A stretch of DNA of 64,000 nucleotides. Origin: Actinomycetospora endophytica (GTDB lineage Bacteria; Actinomycetota; Actinomycetes; Mycobacteriales; Pseudonocardiaceae). A program made the position numbers and the translations under genes. Position 1 is the first letter of the stretch; every line of letters begins with the position of its first letter. The notes beneath the pieces are model-generated. The model saw only the letters and a list, made by a program, of their open reading frames with translations, did no database searches and was not told the DNA's origin. Of this stretch, positions 46,422-54,850 are shown piece after piece. The stretch spans positions 434,001 to 498,000 of the forward strand of contig NZ_JAJNDB010000003.1 in the NCBI RefSeq assembly GCF_021026375.1, given 5' to 3'.

Positions 46422-46452
46422 GCGATCACGCCGCACCGTAGGGAGTTCACCG

Positions 46453-46491
46453 ATGACCGACGTCCGCTTCCCGACGGCGGGTCCGGCATGA
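46453..46491 (+). CDS. Possible 12-residue leader peptide
   Basis: A 12-codon frame (MTDVRFPTAGPA) with an AGGGAG ribosome site and correct spacing. Its stop overlaps the next gene's ATG as ATGA. The coupling and ribosome site suggest it is translated and governs the next gene; the peptide itself looks functionless. It may be only an entry site for ribosomes. Confidence 0.35.
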   Translation: MTDVRFPTAGPA

Positions 46492-46619
46492 CCGGCTGGG
46501 AGGTGGTCGGGACCTTCGTGGGGATCCCGATCGCGGTGCTGACCTTCATCGCGCTGCCGATCTTCGGACCGGAGTGGTGGCGCCGTCGCCGCGGAGGCGG
46601 CGACGGCACGGGTGACTGA
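46488..46619 (+). CDS. Small single-pass membrane protein (43 aa)
   Basis: A 43-residue protein with one hydrophobic helix (VVGTFVGIPIAVLTFIALPI), then EWWRRRR and a Gly/Asp tail, so the C-terminus is probably cytoplasmic. It is coupled to the leader frame by an ATGA overlap and overlaps the transglycosylase start by 8 bp. Small proteins of this shape are common in actinobacteria beside envelope genes. Function unknown. Confidence 0.6.
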   Translation: MTGWEVVGTFVGIPIAVLTFIALPIFGPEWWRRRRGGGDGTGD

Positions 46620-47382
46620 CCGTTCCGCGTCGGGCCTCCGGAGCCGGGACACCGCGCTGCGTCTCGCGGTGGTCCTCGGGGTGCTCTCGCTGGCCGGCGC
46701 CGCACTGTTCTGGGGCACGCACCTCCTTCCGGACGGCGGCGACACCGCCGACGTCCCGGCCCTCGAGGTCGCCCCGGCACCGATCGTGCTGGGCACCGTG
46801 GGCCAGCCGGCCGCGGCGACCGCGTCCGTCCCCGGGACGGCACAGCTCCGGTCCTGGGCCGCCGACCTGGCCGGCCGCACCGGGATCCCGCCGCGCGCGC
46901 TGGAGGCCTACGGCCTGGCCGAGCTCGTCGTCGGGCGCCTCGACCCCGCGTGCCACCTGTCGTGGGTCACCGTCGCTGGCCTGGCGCGGATCGAGTCCGA
47001 CCACGGGCGCTACCACGGCTCCCAGGTGGCGCCCGACGGCGAGGTGGTCCCGCCGGTGATCGGTGTCCCGCTCGACGGGACCCACGGCAACGAGAGCATC
47101 GCCGGGCCCGACGGCGGGTCGGTGCGCGCCCGGGGCCCGCTGCAGTTCATCCCGTCGACGTGGGCCACCTGGGGCACCGACATGCACGGCACCGGACGGG
47201 CCGACGTCGACAACATCGACGACGCCGCGGTGACCGCGGGCCGCTACCTCTGCGCGGACGGCCGAGACGTCGCCACCGGACCCGGCTGGACCTCCGCGGT
47301 GCTCTCCTACGACGCGTCCGCGGACTACGCCCGCCGGGTGTTCACGGCCGCGTCGGCCTACGCCTCGGGCACGTCGCCCTGA
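46612..47382 (+). CDS. Membrane-anchored lytic transglycosylase
   Basis: A 256-residue protein: an N-terminal signal-anchor (LAVVLGVLSLAGAALFWG), a linker, and an SLT/MltB-like domain. The catalytic Glu is in ARIESDHGRY, followed by the family motifs GPLQFIPSTWATWG and DNIDDAAVTAGRYLC. It cleaves peptidoglycan glycan strands outside the membrane. The GTG at 46612 overlaps the small membrane gene. Together with the LCP protein and serine hydrolase nearby, it marks this region as concerned with the cell wall. Confidence 0.9.
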   Translation: MTDRSASGLRSRDTALRLAVVLGVLSLAGAALFWGTHLLPDGGDTADVPALEVAPAPIVLGTVGQPAAATASVPGTAQLRSWAADLAGRTGIPPRALEAYGLAELVVGRLDPACHLSWVTVAGLARIESDHGRYHGSQVAPDGEVVPPVIGVPLDGTHGNESIAGPDGGSVRARGPLQFIPSTWATWGTDMHGTGRADVDNIDDAAVTAGRYLCADGRDVATGPGWTSAVLSYDASADYARRVFTAASAYASGTSP

Positions 47383-47392
47383 CGGGTGCCCC

Positions 47393-47749
47393 TCAAGCCT
47401 CGCGGCGGCGTCGTTCGGCCGGGGACAGGTGCCGGAGCTCCTCGTGGTGCGCGACGGCCAGGCGCACCATCTCGACGACGTGCGGATCGTCGACCGCGTA
47501 GAACTGGTGCCGCCCGGCCCGGCGGGCACTCACGAGCCCGGCGAGCTTGAGCTTGCCGAGGTGGTGGCTCACGGTCGCCACCGTCTGCCCGACCTGCTCG
47601 GCGAGGGTCCCGACGTCGTTCTCGCCCGCCGCGAGCACCCAGAGCAGTTCCAGGCGCACGGTCGCCGAGAGCAGCCCGAACGTCGACGCGGCGTCCTGGA
47701 TCACCTCGGGATCCGGTGGGCCTCCGTCGGAGACGGGCCGTGGTGCCAT
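47393..47749 (-). CDS. ArsR/SmtB-family metal-sensing repressor
   Basis: A 118-residue winged-helix repressor with recognition region VGQTVATVSHHLGKLKLAGLVSARRAG. The C-terminal alpha-5 metal site of the SmtB/CzrA type is intact: Asp88-x-His90-x10-His101-x2-Glu104. No Cys-based arsenic site is present. It should sense Zn, Co or Ni and release DNA on binding. The ATG at 47749 follows AAGGA. It lies just downstream of mgtA on the same strand, with its own 150-bp upstream region. The nearby TTGAACATGTG at about 47804-47814 could be half an operator. Confidence 0.87.
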   Translation of the reverse strand: MAPRPVSDGGPPDPEVIQDAASTFGLLSATVRLELLWVLAAGENDVGTLAEQVGQTVATVSHHLGKLKLAGLVSARRAGRHQFYAVDDPHVVEMVRLAVAHHEELRHLSPAERRRREA

Positions 47750-47900
47750 GTGAAGTCCTTCGCCGGGCGGACCGGGAGCGATCCGCGATACTTGCATGAG
47801 GCTTTGAACATGTGAAGGCGCCCGGTCCGGCAACGGTCGACATCCGGGACCTCTCGGGACACACCTCATCAGATGACCGAGGGCGACCGGGATCTCCCCG

Positions 47901-50501
47901 TCAGGTCAGCAGCGGATAGGACCGCCCCAGACGGACCTTCACCACCTGGGCCAGGCCCGCGTACCCGCTCACCGTCACCACCAGCCACAGCAGGTACGAC
48001 GGCGGCGGCGCCTGCAGCGCCAGGAGGGCGCCGACCGGCGAGGTGACGACGAGCAGGCCGAGCACCGCCGCCCCGGCCGACGCGAGCAAGAGCGGGACGG
48101 CCGGCTTCGCACCCCGCCACGGCGCGCCGCGGGACCGGAGCACGAGCACGACGACGAGCTGCGAGATCAGGCCCTCGACGAACCAGCCCGCCCGGAAGAT
48201 CTCCGGGGACCGGCCGCCGTCGACCCCCCACCAGAGGACCGCGAACGTCGCGAGGTCGAACAGCGAGCTCAGCGGACCGAACACGAGCATGAACCGGACC
48301 AGGCCCCGGGTGTCCCAGCGGCGCGGGGCGCGCAGGTAACGACGGTCGACCCGGTCCCAGGGCAGCGCCAGCTGGGCGGCGTCGTAGAGCAGGTTCTGCA
48401 CCACCAGCTGCAGCGGCAGCATCGGGAGGAAGGGCAGGAACACGCTCGCGGCGAGGACCGTGACGACGTTGCCGAAGTTCGAGCCGGCCGTGATCGTCAC
48501 GTACTTGAGGGTGTTGCCCAGCGTCCGCCGCCCCTCGACGACGCCGCTGGCGACGACCGCGAGGTCGGGGTCGGTGAGGATCAGGTCGGCGGCCCGCTTG
48601 GCCGCGGGCACGGCGGAGGCCGGGACGATGCCGACGTCCGCGGTCTGCAGGGCGGGCACGTCGTTGACGCCGTCGCCGACGAAGCCCACCGCCCGGCCCC
48701 GGGCCCGGAGGGCGGCGACGACGCGGGCCTTCTGCGCCGGGGTCAGCCGCGCGAAGACCCGGGTGTCCTCCACGATCCGGCCCAGCCGCTCGTCGCCGAC
48801 GGCGTCGATCGTCGCGCCCTCCACCACGTCGCCCGCCCGGATCCCGGCCTGGGCGGCCACCCGGGCGGCCGTGTGCGGGTTGTCACCGGTGAGCACGCGG
48901 ACCTCGACCCCGTGCTCGGCCAGCCGCCGGACCGCCTCCGGCGCGCTCCCCCGCACCGGGTCGACGAAGGCCACGAAGCCGACCAACACCATCGCGGTCT
49001 CGTCGCGCTCCTCGCACGTGCCGAGGCGGGGCACCTCCCGGACCGCGACGGCGAGCAGCCGGAGCCCGTGCTGGGCGTGGGCCCGCGCGAGATCACCCGC
49101 GGCCAGGCGCCGCCCCCGGTCGAGGTCGACGACGTCGTCGCCGGCGCGGGCCCGATCGCACCGCGGCAGGACCTCGTCGGGGTCGCCCTTGGTGATCAGC
49201 AGGTGCACGCCGTCCTCGCGGCGGACCTCGACCGTCGAGCGCCGCCGGTCCGGGTCGAACCCCCACTCGTCCACGGGGGCCCAGAGGGCGTCCTGGATCG
49301 CCTCGTCCGGCTCGGCGAGCCGGGCGAGGATGGCCTCGTCGAAACGCCCGTCCGGGACGCTCTGGGCCCGCACCGCCAGCGCCGCGTGGTCGGCCGCCTC
49401 GTCGTCCGGGACCCCGGTGGCGTCGATGCTGTGCACCGCCACGACGCGTTCCTCGGTGAGCGTGCCGGTCTTGTCCAGGCACAGCACGTCGGCGGCGCCG
49501 AGGTCCTGGATGGCGTTGAGGCGGGTGACGATGACGTGCTGGTCCGCCAGGCGCCGCGCTCCCCGCGCCAGGGTCGTGGTCACGACGACGGGGAGCATCT
49601 CGGGGGTGAGCCCGACGGCCACGGCCGCCGCGAACATCCCGGCCTGCGGCCAGTTCCCCGTCACGGTGCCGTTCACGGCCAGCACGATCGGGACCATGAC
49701 CAGCATGAACCGGATCAGCGTCCAGCTCACCGAGCGGACGCCGAGGTCGAACGTGGACTCCGGTCGGCCCTGGACGGCGAGCCGGGCCAGGGTGCCCGAG
49801 TAGGTCGCCGCCCCGGTCGCGACGACGACCCCGGTGGCGGTTCCCGAGACCACGGCGGTCCCGGCCAGGCACAGCGCGGGCGAGCGCTCCGGGTCGGTGC
49901 GGGCCTCGTCGGGATCGGCGGACTTCCGGGCGGGCAGGCCCTCGCCGGTGAGCACGGCCTGGTCGACCCTCAGGTCGTTGGTGTCGGTGAGCCGGACGTC
50001 GGCGGGCACCACGTCGCCGGGCGCCAGGAGCACCACGTCGCCGGGCACGCACTGTTCGAGCGGCACCTCGCGGCCGACCGGCTCGCTGCCCTCGGCGGCC
50101 CGTCGTCGCACCGTCACCGTGGTGTGCACCCGCGAGCGCAGGGCCTTCACCGCCCGGTCGGAGCGGGACTGCTGCCAGAAGCGCAGCGCCGCCGAGGCCA
50201 CCACCATCAGCGCGAGCGTCACGGCGCCGCGGGCGTCCCCGACGACGGCGAACACCACGTCCAGCGCCGCGAGCAGCGCCAGGAAGGGGCTCCGCAGGGC
50301 CGCCAGGATCCGCCCGGGCAGGGTGGGCCCCGGATCGACGTCGACGAGGTTCTCGCCGTGGCGGTGCGCGCGGCGCGCCACCTCGTCCTCGGTCAGGCCC
50401 TGCGGCGAGCTGGCGACCGTCCGGTAGACCGACGGCGTCGACGCCCCCGCGACCTCCCGCAGCGACACGTCCGCGAACGGTGTGGGGAGAACGACGGCCA
50501 C
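47901..50501 (-). CDS. mgtA: MgtA-type Mg-translocating P-type ATPase
   Basis: An 866-residue P3B ATPase. The phosphorylation motif DKTGTLT is at Asp343, with actuator motif LTGEGLP, hinge FVGDGVNDVPAL, and the MgtA-typical sequences AVGLTPEMLPVVVTTTLARG and, in the late membrane region, SNFGNVVTVLAASVFLPFLP with QNLLYDAAQLALPWD. About ten membrane helices. It imports Mg with ATP. Length is near that of E. coli MgtA (898). The GTG at 50501 follows GGAGG. A copy of the shared 21-bp motif lies 65 bp upstream, linking it to the Nramp-like gene. Confidence 0.93.
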   Translation of the reverse strand: MAVVLPTPFADVSLREVAGASTPSVYRTVASSPQGLTEDEVARRAHRHGENLVDVDPGPTLPGRILAALRSPFLALLAALDVVFAVVGDARGAVTLALMVVASAALRFWQQSRSDRAVKALRSRVHTTVTVRRRAAEGSEPVGREVPLEQCVPGDVVLLAPGDVVPADVRLTDTNDLRVDQAVLTGEGLPARKSADPDEARTDPERSPALCLAGTAVVSGTATGVVVATGAATYSGTLARLAVQGRPESTFDLGVRSVSWTLIRFMLVMVPIVLAVNGTVTGNWPQAGMFAAAVAVGLTPEMLPVVVTTTLARGARRLADQHVIVTRLNAIQDLGAADVLCLDKTGTLTEERVVAVHSIDATGVPDDEAADHAALAVRAQSVPDGRFDEAILARLAEPDEAIQDALWAPVDEWGFDPDRRRSTVEVRREDGVHLLITKGDPDEVLPRCDRARAGDDVVDLDRGRRLAAGDLARAHAQHGLRLLAVAVREVPRLGTCEERDETAMVLVGFVAFVDPVRGSAPEAVRRLAEHGVEVRVLTGDNPHTAARVAAQAGIRAGDVVEGATIDAVGDERLGRIVEDTRVFARLTPAQKARVVAALRARGRAVGFVGDGVNDVPALQTADVGIVPASAVPAAKRAADLILTDPDLAVVASGVVEGRRTLGNTLKYVTITAGSNFGNVVTVLAASVFLPFLPMLPLQLVVQNLLYDAAQLALPWDRVDRRYLRAPRRWDTRGLVRFMLVFGPLSSLFDLATFAVLWWGVDGGRSPEIFRAGWFVEGLISQLVVVLVLRSRGAPWRGAKPAVPLLLASAGAAVLGLLVVTSPVGALLALQAPPPSYLLWLVVTVSGYAGLAQVVKVRLGRSYPLLT

Positions 50502-50565
50502 GACACGATCCTCCTCCCCGATGCCCGCCGGATGCGCGCCGGCCGACCCGCGCGCTGCAGGACAG

Positions 50566-50586
50566 TCAAACGATTATGCGAGTATT
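50566..50586. promoter_or_regulatory. Shared 21-bp motif, copy C (mgtA promoter)
   Basis: TCA plus the 18-bp near-palindrome, 10 of 14 fixed positions by eye, the weakest of four, with a perfect left half AACG. It lies 65 bp upstream of mgtA (leftward) and 42 bp before the LCP start (rightward). Confidence 0.5.
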
Positions 50587-50628
50587 CGGCCGATGGCCAC
50601 CACGCGGGTGTGGCCAGACGGAGGGGTG

Positions 50629-51840
50629 ATGCGTCCACTCGAGATCCGGCCCGCCCCGCCGACGGTGCCGCTGCGGCCGCCGCCCGCGGCGCGGCGACCG
50701 CGAGGCCGGATCGGCCGGATCGGCCGGATCGGCCGGATCGTCGCGGGGATCTGCTCCGTGCTGGTGCTCGTCGTCTCCGGCGCGGGCTGGGGCTTCGCCC
50801 GCTCGCTGTCCGGCGGCAGCGGTGCGGGGTCGGGCTCGGAAGCCGCCGACGGGTCGGTGAACATCCTGCTCATCGGGCTCGACACCCGCCTCGACCAGAA
50901 CGGCGACCCGCTCCCGCCGCAGATCCTCGACCAGCTGCACGCCGGCGACGGCGACGAGGGCGGCTACAACACCAACACGCTGATCCTGCTGCACGTGCCG
51001 GCCGGCGGCGGGCGGGCGACCGCGTTCTCGATCCCGCGTGACGACCTCGTCCCGATCCCCGGCTACCGCCCCGACAAGATCAAACAGGCGTACGGGGTCA
51101 CCAAGGCCGCCGTCGAGGCCCGGATGACGGCCCAGGGCGTGACCGACCGGGCCACCCTGGAGCAGGCCGGCCGCGAGGCCGGACGCCAGGCGACGGTGGG
51201 GGTGGTCCAGACGCTCACCGGACAGACCGTCGACCACGTCGCCGAGATCACCCTCGCCGGGTTCTACGACCTCGCCACCGCGCTCGGCGGCGTCACGGTG
51301 TGCCTGAACCACGCGGTGGACGACAGCTACTCCGGGGCCGACTTCCCGGCGGGCGTGCAGCGGCTCGACGGCGCCCAGGCCCTCGCGTTCGTGCGCCAGC
51401 GTCACGGTCTGACCAACGGCGACCTGGACCGCACCCACCGCCAGCAGGCGTTCCTGTCCTCGGCGATGCACCAGGTCACAGCCGCGGGGACCTGGACCGA
51501 TCCGTCGAAGCTGAGCGCCCTGTTCGACGTGGCGCAGCGCGACATCGTCCTCGACCAGGGCTGGGACGTGCTCTCGTTCGCCACCCAGGCCTCCGCCCTC
51601 ACCGGCGGCGACGTGACCTTCTCGACCCTCCCGATCCAGGGCTACGTCCAGGCCAACGACGAGGACGACAACCTCGTCGACCCGGCCCTGGTGCAGGCGT
51701 TCATCCGCGACCAGATCGCCGCGGCCGCCGCCCCGCCCCCGCCGGCGCCGCCGCCCACCGGCCCGGCCCCGGCACCTGTCGCTTCGCCCGGACCCGCGGG
51801 TGCGCCGATCTCCGCCGGCGGGGTGCCCTGCGTCGACTGA
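50629..51840 (+). CDS. LytR-CpsA-Psr (LCP) family protein
   Basis: A 403-residue protein: a short Arg/Pro-rich cytoplasmic part, one membrane helix (IVAGICSVLVLVVSGAGWG), then an LCP domain with NILLIGLDTR, NTNTLILLHV, FSIPRDDLVPIPGY and FVRQRHGLTNGDLDRTHRQQ, whose Arg/Asp residues bind the pyrophosphate of lipid-linked polymers. The tail is Pro-rich. LCP enzymes attach arabinogalactan or teichoic-type polymers to peptidoglycan. The ATG at 50629 has GGAGG four bases upstream; an in-frame ATG at 50593 is an alternative. Divergent from mgtA. Confidence 0.88.
   Translation: MRPLEIRPAPPTVPLRPPPAARRPRGRIGRIGRIGRIVAGICSVLVLVVSGAGWGFARSLSGGSGAGSGSEAADGSVNILLIGLDTRLDQNGDPLPPQILDQLHAGDGDEGGYNTNTLILLHVPAGGGRATAFSIPRDDLVPIPGYRPDKIKQAYGVTKAAVEARMTAQGVTDRATLEQAGREAGRQATVGVVQTLTGQTVDHVAEITLAGFYDLATALGGVTVCLNHAVDDSYSGADFPAGVQRLDGAQALAFVRQRHGLTNGDLDRTHRQQAFLSSAMHQVTAAGTWTDPSKLSALFDVAQRDIVLDQGWDVLSFATQASALTGGDVTFSTLPIQGYVQANDEDDNLVDPALVQAFIRDQIAAAAAPPPPAPPPTGPAPAPVASPGPAGAPISAGGVPCVD
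50704..50739. repeat. Four tandem 9-bp repeats within the LCP gene
   Basis: The unit GGCCGGATC occurs four times in perfect tandem and encodes repeated Gly-Arg-Ile just before the membrane helix. Being in-frame, copy-number change would alter only the juxtamembrane basic stretch. Confidence 0.85.
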
Positions 51841-51869
51841 CCGCCCGTCCCCGTCCGAGAAGGACCCTG

Positions 51870-52532
51870 ATGACCACGACCTCCGTCCGCGCGACGACGA
51901 TCCCCCGGCCGGAGCCGCGCTGGCCGGTGGCGGTCGCGGTCGCGGTGGCGATCGGCCTGCAGGTGGTGCTCCCGGGACGCTTCGCCCCCGGGCACCGGCT
52001 CGTGCCGTTCCTGGAGCTGGTCCTGCTGATCGGCATCGTCATCGCCAACCCGGGACGCATCGACCGGGTCACGCTCCCGCTGCGCTGGACCAGCATCGCG
52101 CTGATCGGGATGATCACGGTGACCAACGCCTGGTCGGCGGTGCGGCTCGTCCTGGAGATCGTCGCGGGCGCCGCCGACGACGCGCTCGGACTGCTCTCCT
52201 CCGGGGCCGCGATCTGGGCGACCAACGTGATCGTCTTCGGGCTCTGGTACTGGGAGCTCGACCGCGGCGGGCCCCACACGCGGACCCACGTGACCGGCCT
52301 CTACCCGGACTTCTCGTTCCCCCAGGACCAGAACCCGGAGCTGGCCCGGCCGGGGTGGCGCCCCCGCTTCGTCGACTACCTCTACATGTCGTTCACGAAC
52401 GCGACCGCCTTCAGCCCGACCGACGTCATGCCGCTGGCCCGGTGGGCGAAGCTGACGATGATGGCGCAGTCCGCGATCTCGCTGGCCACCGTCACGTTGG
52501 TGGTGGCCCGGGCGATCGGGCTGTTCAAGTAG
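51870..52532 (+). CDS. DUF1345-like membrane protein
   Basis: A 220-residue protein with about five membrane helices. The C-terminal region (FVDYLYMSFTNATAFSPTDV and then LARWAKLTMMAQSAISLATV) resembles a two-helix ion-channel pore segment as in DUF1345 proteins. The ATG follows AGAAGGAC. It is 29 bp after the LCP gene and is followed by a strong terminator. A cation channel role would fit the neighbourhood, but this is inference. Confidence 0.78.
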   Translation: MTTTSVRATTIPRPEPRWPVAVAVAVAIGLQVVLPGRFAPGHRLVPFLELVLLIGIVIANPGRIDRVTLPLRWTSIALIGMITVTNAWSAVRLVLEIVAGAADDALGLLSSGAAIWATNVIVFGLWYWELDRGGPHTRTHVTGLYPDFSFPQDQNPELARPGWRPRFVDYLYMSFTNATAFSPTDVMPLARWAKLTMMAQSAISLATVTLVVARAIGLFK

Positions 52533-52543
52533 GCCGGGACGCG

Positions 52544-52587
52544 CCGCGGCGGCCCACCCGGGTCGGGGTCCGGGTGGGCCGCCGCGG
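52544..52587. terminator. Bidirectional terminator hairpin
   Basis: Arms 52544-52561 and 52570-52587 form an 18-bp perfect GC-rich stem with an 8-nt loop. It lies 11 bp past each of two convergent stops (52532 rightward and 52599 leftward). No T-tract, as is common in actinomycetes. Confidence 0.85.
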
Positions 52588-52598
52588 TCAGGTCCGGG

Positions 52599-54692
52599 TC
52601 AGGCCGGCGTCCGGGCGGTGAGGTCGTAGACGGTCTCGCCGCCCACGGTGCTCGACCGGAAGTGCGACTGGACCCACTGCGTGATCGTCGCGCTCGGGCT
52701 CGTCGAGCCGCCGCCCCCGAACCCACCGCCGAACCCACCGCGACCGGCACCGCTGCCGATGAAGTAGTGGATCTTCCCGGCGGCCACGTCGGCCTGGAAC
52801 TGGGCGAGCGTCGGGGTCGGGTCGGAGCCCGAGAACCCGCCGATGCCCATCACCGAGGTGTTGCTGGTGAGCTCGAGCCCGGCGGCGGCCATCGTCGAGG
52901 GCACCGCGGCCGACCAGGTCGTCCCGGCCTGCGCCAGCAGGGTGTCCAGCGCCGGGTCGGCCTGGGTGCCGCGGCCGAAGCCGCCGCCCGCCATCCCCGC
53001 GCCGGCCCCACCGGCGCGGCCGGCCTGACCGCCGGTGATCCGACCGGCCCCGACCCGACCCACGCCCCGGGCGGCGGCGCCGCCTCGAGCCCAGCGGAAG
53101 CCGCCGAACATCCCGCCCCCGGTCTGCGGGCCGGCCGAGGCCTCGGTCCCGCCGTGCGCGGAGGCGACGGTGTCGACCGCGTAGGCCGCCGGGCCGCCGA
53201 CCGCGGCGATGAGCGCAGCGGCGAGACCCGTCACCACCACCCCGCGACGCACCGCGGCACGCGGCAGCAGCACCAGGACGACGGCCACGAGCCCGGCGAG
53301 CAGGATCACCCAGCGCAGCCAGGGCACGAAGGTCGGCGTCCACGACAGCATCACCGCGGCCCAGATCGCGGTGACTCCCGTCCCCACGGCGAGCAGCACC
53401 CGCGCGGCGAGGGCGTCCCGGCGTCGCCACCCCTCACGGGCGCCCAGCGCGACCATCGCGGCGAGCGGCGGCGCCATCACCACCGTGTAGTAGGTGTGCA
53501 CCATCCCGGCCATGAACGAGAAGGTGATCGACGCGACGACCAGCCAGACGCCCCACATGATCGTCGAGGCGCGCAGCAGATCGGTCCGCGGGGCGCGCCG
53601 GGTCGCCCACAGCAGGGCCACGAACGCCAGCAGCGCGGCGGGCAGCAACCAGGCGATCTGACCGCCGAACTGCTCGGTGAACAGCCGCAACGGGCTCGCC
53701 TGGCCACCGAATCCGCCACCGGCGAAACCCCCCGGCCCGCCGGGGCCACCGCCACCGCCCGCCCGCCCGGCCGGGGCCGCGGTGCCCGACGCCGACGCGG
53801 CCAGCGACGAACCACGCCCCAGGATGCGCGACAGGCCGTTGTAGCCGACGGCGAGCTGCCAGAGCGAGTTGTCGGTCGAGCCGCCGATCCACGGCCGCGA
53901 CTCCGCGGGCCAGATCGCGACCAGCGCCAGGAACCAGCCCGCGCCGACGACGAGTCCGGCCAGGCCGCCGGCCAGCTGCCCGATCCGGCGCCGCAGCGTC
54001 ACGTCCGCGCAGATCAGGTAGACCAGCCCGAACGCCGGCACGACGAACAGCGCCACGCCCATCTTGGCCAGGAAGCCGAGCCCGACGAGGGCCCCGCACG
54101 CCACCAGCCACGCCGTCCCGGCGCGGCGGCCGGCGGCGTCCACCGCGCGCACCAGGGCGTAGGCGGCCGCGACGAGCAGGAACGTGAGCATCGGGTCGGG
54201 GTCGTCGAACCGGAACATGATCACCGCGACCGGGGTGATCGCCAGCAGCGCACCCGCCAGCAGGGCCACCCCGGGGCCGGACCAGCGCCGGACGGCGAGC
54301 ACCAACAGCGCTACCGACCCGACGCCGAGCAGGGCCTGCGGGATGAGCATGGTCCAGGCGGAGAACCCGAACACGTTCGCCCAGAGGCCCATCCACCAGT
54401 TGTCGGCCGGGGGCTTGTCCACGGTGATGAAGCCCGGCGCGTCGACCGCGGCGAACAGCCAGGCGACCGGGTTGCGGGTCGAGGCCTGCACCGCGGCCGC
54501 GTAGAAGGAGTTCGCGTACCCCGTCGCACCCAGGTTCCACAGGTAGAGCACGGCGGTCGCCACGAGCAGCGCCGCGTATCCGGGACGGAACCAGCGGGGC
54601 GCGTCCACGGCCCCGTGTCTCCCTCCACCCGGGAGCGGGATCGGGCTCGTCGGCGGATCCGCGGGCGTCACGGCCCGCTGCGTCACGGTCAC
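52599..54692 (-). CDS. Family 39 (ArnT/PMT-like) glycosyltransferase with Gly-rich inserts
   Basis: A 697-residue membrane protein with about ten to twelve helices. The early loop LGATGYANSFYAAAVQASTR, then DAPGFITVDKPPADNW, and FRFDDPDPMLTFLLV carry the acidic residues typical of GT39-type enzymes using polyprenyl-phosphate sugars. A Gly-rich insert (near residues 290-315) and a long Gly/Ala/Arg-rich region precede a C-terminal extracytoplasmic domain with another Gly-rich loop. Related actinobacterial proteins glycosylate envelope proteins or lipids. Start GTG 54692 with GGAG ten bases upstream. Copy D of the shared motif lies 90 bp upstream. Confidence 0.87.
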   Translation of the reverse strand: MTVTQRAVTPADPPTSPIPLPGGGRHGAVDAPRWFRPGYAALLVATAVLYLWNLGATGYANSFYAAAVQASTRNPVAWLFAAVDAPGFITVDKPPADNWWMGLWANVFGFSAWTMLIPQALLGVGSVALLVLAVRRWSGPGVALLAGALLAITPVAVIMFRFDDPDPMLTFLLVAAAYALVRAVDAAGRRAGTAWLVACGALVGLGFLAKMGVALFVVPAFGLVYLICADVTLRRRIGQLAGGLAGLVVGAGWFLALVAIWPAESRPWIGGSTDNSLWQLAVGYNGLSRILGRGSSLAASASGTAAPAGRAGGGGGPGGPGGFAGGGFGGQASPLRLFTEQFGGQIAWLLPAALLAFVALLWATRRAPRTDLLRASTIMWGVWLVVASITFSFMAGMVHTYYTVVMAPPLAAMVALGAREGWRRRDALAARVLLAVGTGVTAIWAAVMLSWTPTFVPWLRWVILLAGLVAVVLVLLPRAAVRRGVVVTGLAAALIAAVGGPAAYAVDTVASAHGGTEASAGPQTGGGMFGGFRWARGGAAARGVGRVGAGRITGGQAGRAGGAGAGMAGGGFGRGTQADPALDTLLAQAGTTWSAAVPSTMAAAGLELTSNTSVMGIGGFSGSDPTPTLAQFQADVAAGKIHYFIGSGAGRGGFGGGFGGGGSTSPSATITQWVQSHFRSSTVGGETVYDLTARTPA

Positions 54693-54781
54693 GACGCGAA
54701 GACTCCGAGCATCTGGTGTCCCGATGCTGGGCGTTCCCTGTGCAATCGCTGTCAGCGCGGCGACCGGCCCGTCCGGATCGC

Positions 54782-54802
54782 TCAAATAATCGTACGAATG
54801 TT
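54782..54802. promoter_or_regulatory. Shared 21-bp motif, copy D (GT39 promoter)
   Basis: TCA plus the 18-bp near-palindrome, 11 of 14 fixed positions by eye, with a perfect GTAC centre. It lies 90 bp upstream of the glycosyltransferase start and 49 bp beyond the TetR gene stop. Confidence 0.55.
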
Positions 54803-54850
54803 CGTCAGCGTGACGAGCGGCCCGAAACCGGCGTCGCTCGGGCCCGGACC

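Noticed and set aside
54782..54802. LexA/SOS box in copy D (CGAATGTTCG)
   Set aside because: The spacing is too short for the actinobacterial SOS box, and the site matches the four-copy motif better.
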